Below, piece after piece: positions 18,411-26,984 of a stretch of 64,000 bases of DNA. The stretch covers positions 349,081 through 413,080 of the forward strand of contig CAUJCT010000053.1 of assembly GCA_963169345.1 (NCBI GenBank). Reading direction: 5' to 3'. The first letter of the stretch is position 1; each line of letters starts with the position of its first letter. A model generated the notes under the pieces. It was not told where the DNA came from, searched no databases, and saw only the letters and a list, made by a program, of their open reading frames with translations. The translations under genes were made by a program, and so were the position numbers. This stretch comes from Bacteroidota bacterium (GTDB taxonomy: Bacteria > Bacteroidota > Bacteroidia > NS11-12g > UBA955).

Positions 18411-19922
18411 ATGAATAAAATAATCAGTGCCAATATCAATGGTTTTGTATTTAACATCGATGAAAAGGCGTATGAAAAATTGAAGAATTACCTGGAGCGT
18501 ATAAAAGAAAATGTGAAGAATGATGAGGTAATGATGGATATTGAAAACAGAATTGCAGAACTCTTTGATTACAGATTAAAGAATGGTTCTCAAGCCATAT
18601 TCGACAGAGATGTGGAAGATATCATACAGCAGATAGGCAGTCCTGAGCAATTTGGACAAGAAGAGCAGGAGAGTAGCAAAGAATCAAAGAAGGAGAGCAA
18701 TTATAGTGAACGCAGAAAATACAGACGTTTATACAGAAATGAGGATGATAAAGTAATTGGAGGAGTATGTAGTGGTATTGCATCCTATTTTGGCATAGAT
18801 CCTTTATTTTTAAGAATAGGTTTTGCAGTTTCACTATTTGCATTAGGTACAGGTATATTGTTGTATATTTTTCTGATGATAGTATTACCGGTTGCTGCCA
18901 CTCCGGCAGAGAAACTGGAAATGATGGGAGAACCCGTTGATTTTAATAATTTAAGCAAGACTATAGAAAAAGATTTTAAGGATGCTTATAACAGATATCA
19001 GCCAGAAGTAAAGACAGGATTTGAAAGATTTCTGGAGGTATTGGTAAGAGTTGGGGCCGTTGTACTGATTATATTTTTAATAAGTTTATTTGTTCCTGTC
19101 AGTATTGGAATTTTCACATCTGTTGGTGTAGCCTCATGGTTTTTACCACTCATCAATAGCTACATGTTTCTTTCGCCAAATGAAGGCATTATTATACTAA
19201 TAGGTTTGATATTGTTCTTTGTGGTTCCATTGATAGGAGCGGGCTACAAGCTTGTCAGAGTAGTTTTTAAAACCAAACCAATGAATAAAGTCTTATCAAT
19301 TTTGTTAAGTATATTCTGGTTTATAGGTTTTTGTCTTTTGTCTTATAGTACCTACAATATTGGTCAGGAATTTTCAAGTTCAAGTTCAATAGTGCAGACC
19401 GATACAATTGATATAGCACAAGGGGGAACTATCGTTATAAGAGCAAGAAATACTGAAGGCAAGCAAAGGTTCATAATAAATGACAGGGACGGAGATGAAA
19501 AGATAAGTATACATTCACGTGAAGATTTTAAAGATTTTCTGGATGACAGAATAGGTAGAAACATAGAACTGAAAATTGTTAAAGGGTATGCGAGTAAACC
19601 GGTGATAACAGTTATTAAGCGATCAAATGGAAGAAATCGTTTAGTAGCAGGAGAATATTCAAGCAAAATAGGCTACAACTATCAAAAATCAGACTCAAGT
19701 GTACTGTTGGATGATTATTTTACCACAGGCTCAGATCAGTTATGGCGCAATCAGAAAGTTAGAATCATTATAGAAATTCCCATGAATTTCAAATTTGAAA
19801 TTGATGGGTCCTGTTCAGGAATCATGAACGACAGGCATTTTGATGATTATGATGATTATGAAGAAGGAAGCATATTTAATAAACAATTGCACATAGATGA
19901 ACAAGGGAAAATAGTCAACTAA
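18411..19922 (+). CDS. PspC-domain membrane protein
   Basis: 503 residues. Residues about 1-90 form a soluble N-terminal region with a heat-stable, helix-rich look (ERIKENVKNDEVMMDIENR). A PspC domain follows at about 100-165 (RLYRNEDDKVIGGVCSGIASYFGID, then a transmembrane helix). Further membrane segments lie at about 210-310, and the beta-rich C-terminal region has an acidic patch (HFDDYDDYEEGS). PspC proteins belong to the phage-shock/membrane stress response in Proteobacteria; here the partner is a PadR regulator rather than PspF. I infer a membrane-stress role. Confidence 0.88.
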   Translation: MNKIISANINGFVFNIDEKAYEKLKNYLERIKENVKNDEVMMDIENRIAELFDYRLKNGSQAIFDRDVEDIIQQIGSPEQFGQEEQESSKESKKESNYSERRKYRRLYRNEDDKVIGGVCSGIASYFGIDPLFLRIGFAVSLFALGTGILLYIFLMIVLPVAATPAEKLEMMGEPVDFNNLSKTIEKDFKDAYNRYQPEVKTGFERFLEVLVRVGAVVLIIFLISLFVPVSIGIFTSVGVASWFLPLINSYMFLSPNEGIIILIGLILFFVVPLIGAGYKLVRVVFKTKPMNKVLSILLSIFWFIGFCLLSYSTYNIGQEFSSSSSIVQTDTIDIAQGGTIVIRARNTEGKQRFIINDRDGDEKISIHSREDFKDFLDDRIGRNIELKIVKGYASKPVITVIKRSNGRNRLVAGEYSSKIGYNYQKSDSSVLLDDYFTTGSDQLWRNQKVRIIIEIPMNFKFEIDGSCSGIMNDRHFDDYDDYEEGSIFNKQLHIDEQGKIVN

Positions 19923-20270
19923 GTTGAGCATACTTCGACAGTTTAAAAGCTTGATATTCAAAATCAAGCTTTTTTTATGTTATTGCCGGAAAATTAAAAT
20001 TATAGGTATTAGCATGAGGTAGTAAAGGTTCTAAAGGTATGGAAAACAGTATATTTTCGTATAGATGCAATAAAGTAAATCACAATTTATTCATTTTTAT
20101 ATATCTAATTATCAATTAATTAAGAAATATTTTTTAATAGATGTTACATAGTCAACAATATTTACATAAACTAGAGTATAAGTCGCTGAAAATCATGAGA
20201 AGAAATACTTAGTAAGTAAAAAAACCGAAAAAAATACGAATTACACAAATAACCTAAACCCTTTAAAACC
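19923..20270. other. Intergenic region with terminator, then AT-rich leader
   Basis: 348 bp. The first 55 bp hold the pspC terminator hairpin. The rest is AT-rich; I found no exact TAnnTTTG element and no repeat. The promoter of the following large T9SS gene must lie here, but I cannot place it. Confidence 0.4.
19945..19977 (+). terminator. Rho-independent terminator after the pspC-domain gene
   Basis: Stem AAAAGCTTGAT (19945-19955) pairs with ATCAAGCTTTT (19963-19973), with a 7-nt loop and a T run immediately after. Confidence 0.85.
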
Positions 20271-23200
20271 ATGCAGAAAACTACCCCAATTTTCCGCAAA
20301 TTATTAATGGTTTTTGCCTACACTATCACATTTTCTTTAAAGGCACAAATTTCATTAACTGCGACATCCGCTACAACTTCAGGAAGTTATAGCACTTTAA
20401 AATCGGCCTTCGATGCTATTAATGCCGGAACGCATCAAGGCGACATTTCAATTACGGTAACCGGCAACACAACAGAAACTGCCACTGCGACGCTTAATGC
20501 GAGTGGTTCGGGCAGTGCCAGTTATGCCAGCCTCCTTATTCAACCTGGTGGAGGAGCAGCAAGAACAATTTCAGGAAATTTGAATGGTGGCATTATTACA
20601 TTAAATGGAGCAGATGCTGTAACCATTAATGGCTTAAACAGCGGTGGTAATTCACTTACAATTGAAAATTCCAATACAGGAACAAATGCTTCAGCCTTGA
20701 TTTTTTCGAATGCTTCTACCAATAACATTGTAACAAAATGTGATTTGAAAGGTTCTAACGCATCAACTACCACATATACCCATGGCGTAGTTACTTTTTC
20801 AAGCGGGAGCAATAACAATATTCAAATAACATATTGCAATATTGGGCCATCAGGAAGTAATAAACCATCCAGATGTGTTGTATCCGGAGCCGGAACTAAC
20901 ACCACAATCACAATAGACAATTGTCATATATATGACTATTCAGGCGGAGCCGGTACCGGAGTGAATGACAGACATTCTGCAATTTACTTGTATTATGGAA
21001 CCAGTTCACAATGGACTATTACCAATAACAGCATATACCAAACAACATCAACCAATTTAACAACAGCAGGTATTATCAGCGCAATATGTATTCGATCAGG
21101 AGATGGTTATGATATTAGTAATAATTATATAGGTGGTTCGGAGCCTGAATGTGGAGGTACAGCAATGACCTATACAGGTGATATCAAAGAATTTTATTTG
21201 ATAGAAATTGGCAATGATGTTGGATATGCCAATTTAAATACAATAAATAACAACACAATCCGCAACATTAATTTCAGTTCTTCATCTACTTCAAGTAGCA
21301 CAAATAATTCTGTTCCAAGATTTTCTGCCATACAGGTAAGAAGAGGAAAGGTGACAATGAATTACAACACCATTGGCAGCGCTATCGATAACGGAAGTAT
21401 TACTTTAACTCAAACCAACAATACATTTTCATTGTACTACTTTTTAGTACCACTGGCGTATAGTAATTACATTGTGAATGTGACGAATTGTAATCACAAT
21501 GCCATTGCAGGTATTGACTTAGACGCACAAAATTTTGATGCTTATGGTGTACACATGCAACCTTACACCGGAAATTCAATTGACAGTTTTTGTTATAATA
21601 CAATTGGGAGTTTAATAGTCAATAACAGCATCACAATTGCATTGAATACAACTTCAGTGACCAGAAACTTTTTTACAAGTGTATATGCTTCATCAATTAC
21701 GTTAGGCGCAAAAGTAATTAGTAATAATACTATTGCAGGCATTAGCAGAGGAAACTCAAGCTCAACAGACGCGATGTATGGCATACTTTCCTATATGGAT
21801 AGTGCGATCATAAAAGACAATGAAATAGCTTATTTAACTTCTGATGGAACCGGATCAATATATGGTATACATGCCTCTTATAGCCAGGACCAGACTATTT
21901 CAGGTAATTTTGTTCATGGATTAGGTTGTACAGGTAATACCAACAATCCGGTGTATGGAATTTATAATGACTATAGCGGAACAAATGGTCCTGTATTCAA
22001 TAATATAGTATTACTGGGAACAAACAGAAGTGGCATGACCTATTCAACTTGTCCATTTGTAGGGATAGGTCACAGATATTCAACCAATATCTATTTCAAT
22101 ACCGTATATATAAATGGCTCTACCAATTCAAAAAACAGTTATGCGTATTACGAGTATTTCAATACAAGTTCAAGGATAATAGAGAGTAATATTTTTATCA
22201 ATAAAAGGGCTAACACATCGGGTACTGCCAAGCATTATGCTGCTTATTTTTATAGTTCATTAGGGTTAAGCTGCGATTATAATGACTATTATGTATCAGG
22301 TTCAGGTAGTATGTTAGGGTATTTATCCGGCGATTTAAACACTTTAACATCATTAAGAACAGCAACTGGTCAGGATCCAAACAGCCAATCTTTGTTTCCA
22401 AATTTTATTGATGAAGGTGCACAAACCAGTGCCAGTTATATGTGTAAAATGTATCTGCAAGGCACTTCTATTGCAGGAATAGGCGAAGACTATAATAAAA
22501 TTTCAAGGGGTACAGTTCCAATGATGGGCGCATTAGACGGGTATTACTGGAGAGGCAATATCGATTCAGATTTTGCCAATGCCAGTAATTGGTTAGGCGG
22601 AACAATTCCACCGGATAATGCATTTGTGATATTTGATGTATCACCGGTTAATCATTGTCAGATGGATGCCAACCACATCATAGGAGGTTTAATCAATGAG
22701 CAAAACAATTTTGGTTTCGACTTAAATGGATACGAGCTGACACTTACCGGTGACCTTACACTGGACGGAGGTGCTGTTATTTATGCCAATACATCTGGGT
22801 CAAAATTGATATTAGCCGGCGATGCATTGCAGGAAATACCGACTGATGCATTTTATAACAAGACAATTTACAGTTTGGAAATTAATAATCCGAGTGGAGT
22901 AATACTTTATGATGATGATACGATAAGCAATGAATTAAGCATGCTTAGCGGAGAAATAAATATGCTGAATTATACCCTGGTATTAGGCAATTCGGTTTCA
23001 AATACGGGTACTCTTAACTACACATCAGGACAAATACTAGGTCGTTTTATGAGATGGTTTGCAGCATCGACAAATACAGGAAATGCAAGTGGATTGTTTC
23101 CATTGGGATACAATGGTTACGATAGATTTGTAACAGTAGAATTCAGCAATGCCCCTTCAGCAGGCGGAACTTTAAGTGCATATTTTAATCCTACAACAAT

Positions 23201-24035
23201 GGGTACAGATGGAATTCCAATTGTCAACGTGGCTTCAGCTGGCTCATGTGTACCTTTCGATATTACCGAAACAAGTGATGAAGGATATTGGGAAATGACA
23301 CCTGATAACGGATTAACAGGAGGCGATTACGATATAACACTGGTAGGACAGGGATTTCACAGCATAAATTACTTATGTGAACTAAGCGCCATTAAAAGAG
23401 TTGGCAATAGTCCATGGTTTGAAAGCGGAACTCAAGAAGAACCAACAGGCACATTAAGCCGTCCGGTAGTGAAAAGAACTGACGCCAGTGGCTGGAGTAA
23501 TTGGGGTTTTGGAGCCGGAATGATTAATCCATTGCCTGTAAAATTTATCAGCATACATGCAGAATGTCAAAATTCAAATGTTCATTTTGAATGGACAAGT
23601 GCAGAAGAAGGACAGAATATGCTTTATGATATTGAAATCAGTGAAGATGGAAAGAAATGGGTGACTTACAAGTCTATTCAAGCCAATGGATTGAAATATT
23701 CGAATTATGAACTGGAAATTAATGGAGACAATATTCACTTCATTCGTGTAGTAGAAATAAATCCTGAAGGAATAAAAGCCTACTCACCGATAAGCAGAGT
23801 AAATTGTTCAAATGACAATTCGAATATCCAGGTATACCCAAATCCAGGCAGTGATGTTTTCACTATCAGCTCAGGCAATGAAATAGGCACTGTTGAAATC
23901 ATAGATATGATGGGACAGGTGGTGTTTTCATCAGAAACATCTTTATATCAGATGAGCATAGATGCTTCAGATTGGTTGCCGGGTGTTTACACGGTTAAAG
24001 TTGGCGACAGAACGATGCGACTGATTAAACAATAA
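20271..24035 (+). CDS. T9SS type A secreted beta-helix protein
   Basis: 1254 residues with a signal peptide (MQKTTPIFRKLLMVFAYTITFSLKAQ). Residues about 60-740 are rich in Asn, Ser, Thr and Gly with many short NNT/NNI turns, typical of a right-handed parallel beta-helix. A middle region (GNIDSDFANASNWLGG) and a module opening LPVKFISIHAECQNSNVHFEW follow. The C-terminal type A sorting domain is VYPNPGSDVFTISS... ending GVYTVKVGDRTMRLIKQ. I infer a large adhesin-like or polysaccharide-binding protein displayed or released by the type IX system. No catalytic motif is visible. It is monocistronic, with a hairpin terminator after it. Confidence 0.9.
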   Translation: MQKTTPIFRKLLMVFAYTITFSLKAQISLTATSATTSGSYSTLKSAFDAINAGTHQGDISITVTGNTTETATATLNASGSGSASYASLLIQPGGGAARTISGNLNGGIITLNGADAVTINGLNSGGNSLTIENSNTGTNASALIFSNASTNNIVTKCDLKGSNASTTTYTHGVVTFSSGSNNNIQITYCNIGPSGSNKPSRCVVSGAGTNTTITIDNCHIYDYSGGAGTGVNDRHSAIYLYYGTSSQWTITNNSIYQTTSTNLTTAGIISAICIRSGDGYDISNNYIGGSEPECGGTAMTYTGDIKEFYLIEIGNDVGYANLNTINNNTIRNINFSSSSTSSSTNNSVPRFSAIQVRRGKVTMNYNTIGSAIDNGSITLTQTNNTFSLYYFLVPLAYSNYIVNVTNCNHNAIAGIDLDAQNFDAYGVHMQPYTGNSIDSFCYNTIGSLIVNNSITIALNTTSVTRNFFTSVYASSITLGAKVISNNTIAGISRGNSSSTDAMYGILSYMDSAIIKDNEIAYLTSDGTGSIYGIHASYSQDQTISGNFVHGLGCTGNTNNPVYGIYNDYSGTNGPVFNNIVLLGTNRSGMTYSTCPFVGIGHRYSTNIYFNTVYINGSTNSKNSYAYYEYFNTSSRIIESNIFINKRANTSGTAKHYAAYFYSSLGLSCDYNDYYVSGSGSMLGYLSGDLNTLTSLRTATGQDPNSQSLFPNFIDEGAQTSASYMCKMYLQGTSIAGIGEDYNKISRGTVPMMGALDGYYWRGNIDSDFANASNWLGGTIPPDNAFVIFDVSPVNHCQMDANHIIGGLINEQNNFGFDLNGYELTLTGDLTLDGGAVIYANTSGSKLILAGDALQEIPTDAFYNKTIYSLEINNPSGVILYDDDTISNELSMLSGEINMLNYTLVLGNSVSNTGTLNYTSGQILGRFMRWFAASTNTGNASGLFPLGYNGYDRFVTVEFSNAPSAGGTLSAYFNPTTMGTDGIPIVNVASAGSCVPFDITETSDEGYWEMTPDNGLTGGDYDITLVGQGFHSINYLCELSAIKRVGNSPWFESGTQEEPTGTLSRPVVKRTDASGWSNWGFGAGMINPLPVKFISIHAECQNSNVHFEWTSAEEGQNMLYDIEISEDGKKWVTYKSIQANGLKYSNYELEINGDNIHFIRVVEINPEGIKAYSPISRVNCSNDNSNIQVYPNPGSDVFTISSGNEIGTVEIIDMMGQVVFSSETSLYQMSIDASDWLPGVYTVKVGDRTMRLIKQ

Positions 24036-24091
24036 GATATTAATAGAATCTTTAGAAAAAGCATCATAAGCATTTATATAGAAAAATTTAG

Positions 24092-24116
24092 AAAGGCGCC
24101 TCAGGGCGCTTTTTTA
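24092..24116. terminator. Hairpin terminator between convergent genes
   Basis: AAAGGCGCC (24092-24100), loop TCAG, then GGCGCTTTTTT. It serves the plus-strand T9SS gene and overlaps the stop codon of the convergent membrane-protein gene, whose own T tract on the other strand is weaker. Confidence 0.8.
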
Positions 24117-24800
24117 TTCAACATCGTCTTCACCCTTGACAAATATCCTGAAACCCCGGTAAATTAAAAGTATGGCTATAAATTCGGTGATATAAAGAGC
24201 ATAGACATATCCAATTTTCATATAGATGCCACCGATACTTGGTAAAATAGCACCAAATGAAATATAGAGACAAGCGATGAATTTGGATTCTCTGTTGATT
24301 TGATTGAAGTATTGATTAGCAGAATACACCGCACCACCAAAGAGAAAAATAAAGGAATAGGTATTGATGAAAGGAGAGAACAGGCGGGTCCATTGCCAGG
24401 ACAATACATCGCCAGACAGTTTACCGTTAAAATCGGCAGGGATAGAAAGAGGAGATAGCGCAACACAAGAGCTTGCAATGAGCAAATAGATTAACCAGAA
24501 TATGGTGGTTCTATCTCCAATTTTTTCGGAGAGAAACAAATAGACAGTACCTTGAGCGAGCGGGAAACCACCGAACAGAGCGCCTGTAATAAACCAGAAT
24601 CTGAAATTGGTTTCAGACCAGCCAAAAAGACTGTTAATACCTTCGGCCATAGTGCCCAGACCAAAGAGGAAAAGACCGATGGTCCACCAGAGGACAAATT
24701 TTCTTTTAAATTTGAGATAAATTTTAAGGACTTCAAAAGCGAATACAAAAGCCATTAAAGAAGACAGAATAGGTATATATTCGGCGAGTCTTGTAAGCAT
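24114..24800 (-). CDS. Seven-helix membrane protein, unknown function
   Basis: 228 residues made of about seven hydrophobic segments (for example SSLMAFVFAFEVLKIYL, FVLWWTIGLFLFGLGTM, FWLIYLLIASSCVAL, YALYITEFIAILLIYRGF). I recognise no family. No signal peptide beyond the first helix and no charged catalytic cluster are visible. It is convergent with the large T9SS gene. Upstream, only 85 bp separate it from the truncated comM copy. Before the cassette arrived, this gene was probably next downstream of comM. Confidence 0.75.
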   Translation of the reverse strand: MLTRLAEYIPILSSLMAFVFAFEVLKIYLKFKRKFVLWWTIGLFLFGLGTMAEGINSLFGWSETNFRFWFITGALFGGFPLAQGTVYLFLSEKIGDRTTIFWLIYLLIASSCVALSPLSIPADFNGKLSGDVLSWQWTRLFSPFINTYSFIFLFGGAVYSANQYFNQINRESKFIACLYISFGAILPSIGGIYMKIGYVYALYITEFIAILLIYRGFRIFVKGEDDVE

Positions 24801-24885
24801 ATAGCATGAATTCCCGCCTGCAATGTAGCGACTATTTCAGATTATGCAAATTTTTAGACTAGGTATTTTTAAATTAAGAACAATT

Positions 24886-25136
24886 CTCACCCACCCCAGC
24901 TTTCTCTATCCAAACTTCTGTAATGTATGGCTTCGGCCAGGTGATGGGTTTGGATGTCGGGGCTCGAATCGAGGTCGGCAATGGTGCGTGCAACTTTCAG
25001 AATGCGGTCGTAAGCGCGAGCACTAAGGTTTTGAATGCGCATGGCGTTTTTGAGCAGTAAATTACCAGCCTCATTGATGGCGCATAGCTCCTTGATTTGA
25101 TTGCCTGTAATTTGTGAATTGCAATAAATGCCATTG
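24886..25136. repeat. Left direct repeat: copy of the comM 3' end
   Basis: Aligns with 31515-31765 at an offset of 6629 bp over about 251 bp with roughly 11 mismatches, most of them at the inner edge (25110-25136). Similarity begins one base beyond the comM stop codon and ends abruptly at about 25136. Confidence 0.95.
24887..25132 (-). pseudogene. Truncated comM fragment (C-terminal 81 codons)
   Basis: The minus strand reads, in frame and without interruption, the last 81 residues of a ComM protein (from [12 protein letters not shown] to ESWGG and the stop). No start codon or promoter stands at its upstream edge, and an in-frame TAA lies about 40 bp further upstream, so it is not expected to be translated. 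Five of the differences from the intact copy at 31516-33030 are silent third-position changes (for example TCG/TCA, ATC/ATT, GAG/GAA, CTA/CTT). So the two copies diverged while both were parts of working genes. This points to import from a related strain rather than decay of a local duplicate. Confidence 0.9.
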
Positions 25137-25151
25137 AGGATACCAATAGGT

Positions 25152-25180
25152 TTGAGGAAAAAAAATAAATTTTACCTCAT
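25152..25180 (-). terminator. Possible terminator hairpin after the 550-residue T9SS gene
   Basis: TGAGG plus AAAA on one side and TTTT plus ACCTCA on the other can fold with an A-rich loop. Read on the minus strand, it lies about 100 bp downstream of the stop at 25283, next to the junction with the comM fragment. The stem is AT-rich, so this is weak. Confidence 0.35.
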
Positions 25181-25282
25181 TTTCGGATTAAGGAAATGTT
25201 AGATGATATATTTGGTCATCTCTGCGCTGATTAAATGAAACAATAGCGAAAATGTTAGTTTTTAGATCAGATTTGAACCTTA

Positions 25283-26920
25283 TCATTCAAGTATTATTTT
25301 CACATGGAATACCCCATTAGAAGTGCCAATTTCAAGCAAATAGAGTCCTGCATGGAGGTTTTCTGACAGCTTATGATCACTTGACCCCGGGTCAAGAACT
25401 TGCACGCACTTACCCTCTGAATTGATTAGTTGAATAGAGGAGACCTGAATCCCTTCAGGGTAAACTATACTGAATCTACCTTCTGTAGGGTTGGGATAGA
25501 CCTGTATCAAATGAAGCTTGTATTCAAATGGAGAAAGACTTGTCAGGTTGCAACCTTTATCCAAGCAACCGAAACTGTCGAGTTTCAGAAGGGTAGCCTT
25601 CTGCCAGAACTCACCTCCACTTGCCTGTCCGTTCCAATTGTCGTATTCACCAGAAACAAGAATACTCCCATCAGTGGCTTCCACATGGTTGAGCACCCAC
25701 ATGCCCTTGTCACCATAATCACCAGGATAGAACTCATACTCCCTGTACCAGATTGGATTGAGCATCAAATCAGTCTTGAACACCACAGCAAGTCTCTTCC
25801 AACTCAGAAAATACTGATAAGTCCTGGAACGATGCCCTGACCATAAGAGGTATTTGCCGTCTCTTGTCACGCTCACCTTGAATATATCAAGATCATTAGG
25901 GTCATACTTACCAGGAATATCGGATTTCGACATGTGCATGTTGAAGTATTCCTGAATGTTCTTTCGCCAGAGTATCTTGCCATTATTCCTGTCAATTTCG
26001 GCGAACCAAATGGTTGCCTGGTCGTTTACCTCTGCATATGGAGTGTTATGACCAGGTTGCTTATGTGGGGCATAATATATAGTATTCCAGGAGCAGATGA
26101 AATTTCCATCTGGCTTCTGAATCATCTGGAAAGAGGCGGTATTGAAACTATCATTATTATTTGGCCTGCTGACCCAGACCACCTTTCCAGTCGTGTCAAG
26201 CCTTATAATCTCGGTTTGCCAGCTGTTAGGTGAGCCGTAGTAATCACCATAGTCAGTAGTTTCTAGCAGCAGGCTGTTGCTATCCAGCATGTCCTTGTAG
26301 ACTTTTTCGAAACTTGTCTGCCTGCATCCCTGACAGTTAGGTTGCACTTGTTGTCTTATAACATTGAATGAAGAATCATTCTTGAATCTCACTACCCGCC
26401 AGTTGTTCTTGCCGTTCAATGGACCATAACTCACTATCCATGTAACTATGGCGTATGAAGTTCCATTAATCCGATGCAAAGTCATCAAGTGGGAATCGAA
26501 TGTGTCCATGCTCAGTTCGGCGGGCCACTTTTTAAAGGATTTTTCATGGAAGACACCCGCTCTCCATCGGTAAGCGCCTTTGACCTTCTCAAGATAGCTG
26601 AAACCCAGGTCGAACCCTCCGGTGTATGGATTCACCGTAAAGGAGGTATTGGTGTTAAACTGACTACTGAAGATGCTGTCGCCTGTAAGCATCATATAGT
26701 CAAATGTGTCACTGCGAATTAAATCTCCGCTTGAAAGGTGATGTCTGTTGACAATGATCAGGTTGTCAAAGCCTTTTGCCCCTTGGCAGAATGAAATGAT
26801 TGTATCCTCTTCAAGGAAGCTTCCGAAAGCTTTCCACCCGTTTGAAAACCTGAACCATTCGGATTGTCCCGAAAGACTCAGATGAGCGAATAGGCACAAA
26901 ATAATTGCGGTCTGTTTCAT
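25283..26920 (-). CDS. T9SS type A secreted protein, propeller-like, unknown function
   Basis: 545 residues from ATG 26920 (MKQTAIILCLFAHLSLSGQ, a good signal peptide); an ATG five codons upstream is also possible. The body is rich in WxxxI and LDTTGKVVW, EIDRNNGKILWRKN strands, as in beta-propeller or PQQ-like repeat proteins. It ends in a type A sorting domain (VYPNPTEGRFSIVYPEG..., LHAGLYLLEIGTSNGVFHVKIILE). It lies 64 bp downstream of the subtilase gene on the same strand and is probably co-transcribed with it. Parts of this gene look richer in G+C than the flanks (one 60-base line near 26521 is half G+C). It sits inside the comM-flanked segment. Confidence 0.8.
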   Translation of the reverse strand: MKQTAIILCLFAHLSLSGQSEWFRFSNGWKAFGSFLEEDTIISFCQGAKGFDNLIIVNRHHLSSGDLIRSDTFDYMMLTGDSIFSSQFNTNTSFTVNPYTGGFDLGFSYLEKVKGAYRWRAGVFHEKSFKKWPAELSMDTFDSHLMTLHRINGTSYAIVTWIVSYGPLNGKNNWRVVRFKNDSSFNVIRQQVQPNCQGCRQTSFEKVYKDMLDSNSLLLETTDYGDYYGSPNSWQTEIIRLDTTGKVVWVSRPNNNDSFNTASFQMIQKPDGNFICSWNTIYYAPHKQPGHNTPYAEVNDQATIWFAEIDRNNGKILWRKNIQEYFNMHMSKSDIPGKYDPNDLDIFKVSVTRDGKYLLWSGHRSRTYQYFLSWKRLAVVFKTDLMLNPIWYREYEFYPGDYGDKGMWVLNHVEATDGSILVSGEYDNWNGQASGGEFWQKATLLKLDSFGCLDKGCNLTSLSPFEYKLHLIQVYPNPTEGRFSIVYPEGIQVSSIQLINSEGKCVQVLDPGSSDHKLSENLHAGLYLLEIGTSNGVFHVKIILE

Positions 26921-26984
26921 TGTACTATGAATCATTGCTAGTCAAGATGGGTAAGAATATAAAACGATCCCACCCATATGATTT

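Noticed and set aside
19516..19521. CACGTG in ATTCACGTGAAG as a parS of Firmicutes type
   Set aside because: The arms are imperfect, and it differs from the three perfect sites used here.
20271..24035. Asn/Thr-rich short repeats as a tandem DNA repeat
   Set aside because: The repetition is at protein level (beta-helix turns); no exact DNA period was seen.
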